DNA of 64,000 nucleotides from Natronorubrum sediminis (lineage in GTDB: Archaea; Halobacteriota; Halobacteria; Halobacteriales; Natrialbaceae): NCBI RefSeq assembly GCF_900108095.1, contig NZ_FNWL01000001.1:806001-870000 (forward strand), in the 5' to 3' direction. Position numbers and translations under genes: made by a program. This document shows, one piece after another, positions 61,408-64,000 of the stretch (within the stretch, counting starts at the first letter, position 1; every line of letters starts with the position of its first letter). The notes under the pieces were generated by a model. The model made no database searches, had not been told where the DNA came from, and saw only the letters and a program-made list of their open reading frames with translations.

Positions 61408-62349
61408 ATGACACGAGATATCGACTTCACGGGCGTCTTTCCGGCGATGTGTACGCCCTTCGACGAGGACGAACGGATCGACTTCGAAACCCTCCAGACC
61501 GACGCGCAGCGACTCGAGACCGCGGGCGTCGACGGCTTAGTCCCCGTCGGCTCGACTGGCGAATCGGCGACGCTGACTCACGACGAACACGTTCGCGTCG
61601 TCGAGAACGTCATCGACGCCGTCGAAGACGTCCCGGTCATCGCGGGCACGGGTTCGAACAACACCCGCGAGGCGCTCGAACTATCAGAGCGTGCCGCCGA
61701 AGCCGGCGCAGACGGACTGCTTCTCATCTCGCCGTACTACAACAAGCCAGAACAGCGCGGGCTGGTCGAACACTTCCAAACGATCGCGGACGCGGTCGAC
61801 CTCCCACAGATCGTCTACAACGTCCCCTCGCGAACGGGCCAGAACATCGAACCCGACACCGCCGTCGAACTGGCGAGCCACGAGAACATCGCGGGCTACA
61901 AGGCCGCCAGCGGCGACCTCGGCCAGATCGGCGAAATTGCAGAGCGGACGATGGACGAGGACTTCGCCGTCCTCTCGGGTGACGACGCGCTCACGCTCCC
62001 CACGATTTCGGTCGGCGGAACCGGAACGATCAGCGTCGCCGCGAACGTCGAACCCGAACTAACCTGTGCGATGGTCGGTGCCGCACTCGACGGGGATTAT
62101 GCACGGGCACAGAAAATTCACCACGAACTCGGCGACCTCTTTCGCGAACTCTTCGTCGAGACCAACCCCATTCCGGTCAAGGAAGCGATGGAGATCCGCG
62201 GCTATGGACCCGCCCGGATGCGTTCACCCCTCAGCCGACTCTCCGAAGAGTATCGCGACGACCTCGAGGCCGTCCTCGACGACCTCGAGACGACCGCGCC
62301 CGCGACGGCAGACGACTCCAGCGTCGAGCCCGCCGCGGAGGGTGAGTAA
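61408..62349 (+). CDS. dapA: 4-hydroxy-tetrahydrodipicolinate synthase
   Basis: A 313-residue TIM-barrel Schiff-base enzyme of lysine/DAP synthesis. The Lys is near residue 165 (IAGYKAASGD); the pyruvate-binding GSTGESATLTHDEH and the catalytic Tyr in YNVPSRTG are present. It condenses pyruvate and aspartate semialdehyde. The C-terminal 30 residues are an acidic tail. dapB begins at the base after its stop, in the same operon. Confidence 0.95.
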   Translation: MTRDIDFTGVFPAMCTPFDEDERIDFETLQTDAQRLETAGVDGLVPVGSTGESATLTHDEHVRVVENVIDAVEDVPVIAGTGSNNTREALELSERAAEAGADGLLLISPYYNKPEQRGLVEHFQTIADAVDLPQIVYNVPSRTGQNIEPDTAVELASHENIAGYKAASGDLGQIGEIAERTMDEDFAVLSGDDALTLPTISVGGTGTISVAANVEPELTCAMVGAALDGDYARAQKIHHELGDLFRELFVETNPIPVKEAMEIRGYGPARMRSPLSRLSEEYRDDLEAVLDDLETTAPATADDSSVEPAAEGE

Positions 62350-63117
62350 ATGACGGCGCGGGTCGGCGTCACCGGCGCAACCGGCCGGATGGGCCGTGAA
62401 GTCATCGACGCCGTCGGCGACCACCCAGAGTGCGAAGTCGTCTTCGCGGTCAACCGTGAGCCCGACGGCGAGACGGTCGCGGGCGTCGAAATCGAGCCAG
62501 CGAGCGAGTTCGGCTCCCTCGTCGACGAGCGCGAGCCAACCACTGTCGTCGACTTCACCGGTCCCGAGTCGGCCATCGAGTACCTCGAGACCTGTGCGGC
62601 CGCCGACGTCGCGTTCGTCACCGGGACGACGGGCTTTAGCGACGCCCAAGAAGGCGCGCTCGAGGAGGCGAGCACCGACATCCCCGTACTTCACGCGCCG
62701 AATTTCGCCCGCGGCGTACAGGCACTCTTGAACGTCGTCGGCGAGGCTGTCCAGAATCTTCCGGGCTACGACGTGGAACTCGTCGAGACCCACCACAACG
62801 CGAAGCGCGACGCCCCGAGTGGCACCGCGAATCGGTTGCTCGAAGAGATCGAGTCGAACGGCGAGTTCACCGAGCGCACGCACGGCCGCGAGGGAGACGA
62901 TCCCCGCGAAACGGGAGAAATCGGCGTCCACGCGCTCCGCGCAGGAAACGTCACGGGCGAACACGAGGTCGTCCTCGCGGGCAACCACGAGGAGGTTCGT
63001 CTCACTCACCGCGCCGAGGATCGCGGCGTCTTCGCCGCTGGCGCAGTCGACGCTGCGGTGTGGATCGCTGGACAAAAGGCAGGTCGCTACGAGTTTGCGG
63101 ACGTGATCAACGAATGA
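62350..63117 (+). CDS. dapB: 4-hydroxy-tetrahydrodipicolinate reductase
   Basis: A 255-residue NAD(P)H-dependent reductase, second step. GVTGATGRMGREVIDAV is the nucleotide motif; VTGTTGFS and the catalytic ETHHNAKRDAPSGTANRL are family signatures; HALRAGNVTGEHEV closes the domain. It starts at the base after the dapA stop and overlaps dapD by four bases (ATGA). Confidence 0.95.
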   Translation: MTARVGVTGATGRMGREVIDAVGDHPECEVVFAVNREPDGETVAGVEIEPASEFGSLVDEREPTTVVDFTGPESAIEYLETCAAADVAFVTGTTGFSDAQEGALEEASTDIPVLHAPNFARGVQALLNVVGEAVQNLPGYDVELVETHHNAKRDAPSGTANRLLEEIESNGEFTERTHGREGDDPRETGEIGVHALRAGNVTGEHEVVLAGNHEEVRLTHRAEDRGVFAAGAVDAAVWIAGQKAGRYEFADVINE

Positions 63118-63950
63118 GCACGCTCGAACGCGATATTTCGGAGCTGTGGAGCCGGTATCAGGACGACGAGATCGACGCCGATTCGGCCGACGAAGACGCC
63201 TATGCGACGCTCGAGGCGTTCCTCGAGGCGCTCGAGGCGGGCGACGCTCGCGCGGCCGAAAAGCAGGGTAACACCTGGGAAGCCAACGAGTGGGTCAAGC
63301 AGGGTATCTTGCTCAACTTCGGGCTGCGCTCGATCGGCCAGTACGAACACGGCAGCGTCACGTACAACGACGTCCTGCCCCTCGCGGACTCGAGTGAGTA
63401 TGGCGAGCGCGGCAGCCGAAACACGCCGGACGGCACCGTCGTCCGTCAGGGAGCCCACATCGGCTCGGACTGCATCCTGATGAGTCCGGCGTTCGTCAAC
63501 ATCGGCGCACACGTCGGCGACGGCACGCTCGTCGACTCCTGTGACACGGTCGGCTCCTGTGCACAGATCGGGGAGAACGTCAAACTCGGCGCGAACACCC
63601 TCATCGGCGGCGTCCTCGAGCCAGTCGAGAACGCCCCCGTCATCGTCGAGGACAACGTCTCCCTCGGCGCTGGCTGTCGGGTCACCTCCGGCTTCGTCGT
63701 CGGCGAGAACAGCGTCGTCGGCGAAAACACGCTGCTCACGCCGCGTATTCCCGTCTACGACCTCGTCGAAGAGGAGGTCGTCTACGGCGAACTGCCCGCG
63801 AACCGTCGGGCGTTCACCCGATTCGTCGAGTCCTCGATCAGCGACCACGACCTCTTCGAGGGCGGCGCCTACAAGCCCGCCGTCGTCGCCACTGACCTCG
63901 AGACGGAGACCCTCGAGGCGACCGAGCGCGAGGACGCGCTGCGCGAATAG
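63114..63950 (+). CDS. dapD: 2,3,4,5-tetrahydropyridine-2,6-dicarboxylate N-succinyltransferase
   Basis: A 278-residue left-handed beta-helix acyltransferase: hexapeptide repeats run from NTPDGTVVRQGAHIGSDCIL through VNIGAHVGDGTLVDSC to GFVVGENSVVGENTLL. It succinylates tetrahydrodipicolinate, so lysine synthesis here uses the succinylase branch (DapC, DapE, DapF must lie beyond). The start overlaps the end of dapB; a longer frame upstream lies inside dapB. The 50 bases after it hold no complete gene. Confidence 0.93.
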   Translation: MSTLERDISELWSRYQDDEIDADSADEDAYATLEAFLEALEAGDARAAEKQGNTWEANEWVKQGILLNFGLRSIGQYEHGSVTYNDVLPLADSSEYGERGSRNTPDGTVVRQGAHIGSDCILMSPAFVNIGAHVGDGTLVDSCDTVGSCAQIGENVKLGANTLIGGVLEPVENAPVIVEDNVSLGAGCRVTSGFVVGENSVVGENTLLTPRIPVYDLVEEEVVYGELPANRRAFTRFVESSISDHDLFEGGAYKPAVVATDLETETLEATEREDALRE

Positions 63951-64000
63951 CGACGTCGACGCATCGAATCCAAACGTTTGAATCAACACGATCACTTTGC

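Noticed and set aside
61152-61430. Minus-strand 92-codon frame in the htpX-dapA gap
   Set aside because: It runs into the dapA coding start on the other strand and lacks any recognisable feature.

Overview
The window is chromosomal DNA of a haloarchaeon, most likely of the Natrialbales (Natrinema/Natronorubrum/Haloterrigena type). The evidence is strongly acidic proteins, high GC with very frequent CTCGAG/CTCGAC words, many leaderless genes with a TATA box about 27 nt before the start codon, archaeal information-processing genes (TFB, aIF2-alpha, Nop10, L44e, S27e, thermosome, LonB, NAC), Tat lipoproteins, and haloarchaea-only families such as HalOD1, DUF7344, DUF7123 and HAH_0734. Nearly all of it is ordinary core genome; no CRISPR array, intact insertion sequence or prophage was seen.

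Layout: 0-8.3 kb holds NAD synthase, a thiolase plus DUF35 pair, an M42 peptidase, CoaBC and a purine phosphoribosyltransferase. A complete Dpp/Opp-type peptide ABC transporter operon lies at 8.6-15.2 kb, followed by an AT-rich accessory patch with an orphan lipoprotein and the initiator tRNA-Met (15.2-16.3 kb). The block at 17.5-19.7 kb is a translation operon (L44e, S27e, aIF2-alpha, Nop10, PAC2), followed by an amidohydrolase with a damaged tail, the thermosome, HalOD1, a DUF62 enzyme, NadM and the LonB-CPBP pair (19.5-28.4 kb). The trpCBA operon and three early aromatic-pathway genes (ADH synthase, DHQ synthase II, AroD) are spread over 29-40 kb. TFB, SPFH/NfeD, pyruvate kinase, MetRS, an SNF transporter, MfnA and PEP synthase fill 40-56.7 kb. 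The PUA-NAC-TrmI group, HtpX and the lysine genes dapA-dapB-dapD close the window.

Several pathways meet here. NadM and NadE act in NAD synthesis. MfnA (beta-alanine) and CoaBC act in CoA synthesis. ADH synthase, DHQ synthase II and AroD feed chorismate and hence trpCBA. Pyruvate kinase and PpsA are opposing enzymes at the PEP/pyruvate node. LonB, the CPBP protease, HtpX, M42, PAC2, thermosome and NAC are protein-quality functions.

The most interesting observations are: (1) the peptide-binding lipoprotein of the Dpp operon appears circularly permuted, with the segment that is normally C-terminal placed directly after the signal peptide; (2) an 8-bp perfect inverted repeat containing two TGTACA words sits directly before trpC and matches the TRP-box word of the methanogen TrpY system; (3) a run of tight triloop hairpins lies between the PUA-domain gene and NAC; (4) several enzyme-family members lack signature residues (an MGMT-family protein with Asp for the acceptor Cys, an Nramp-like transporter without the metal motifs, a pyruvate kinase whose C-terminal phosphohistidine-like domain lacks His). 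All assignments were made by reading the sequence, without database searches.
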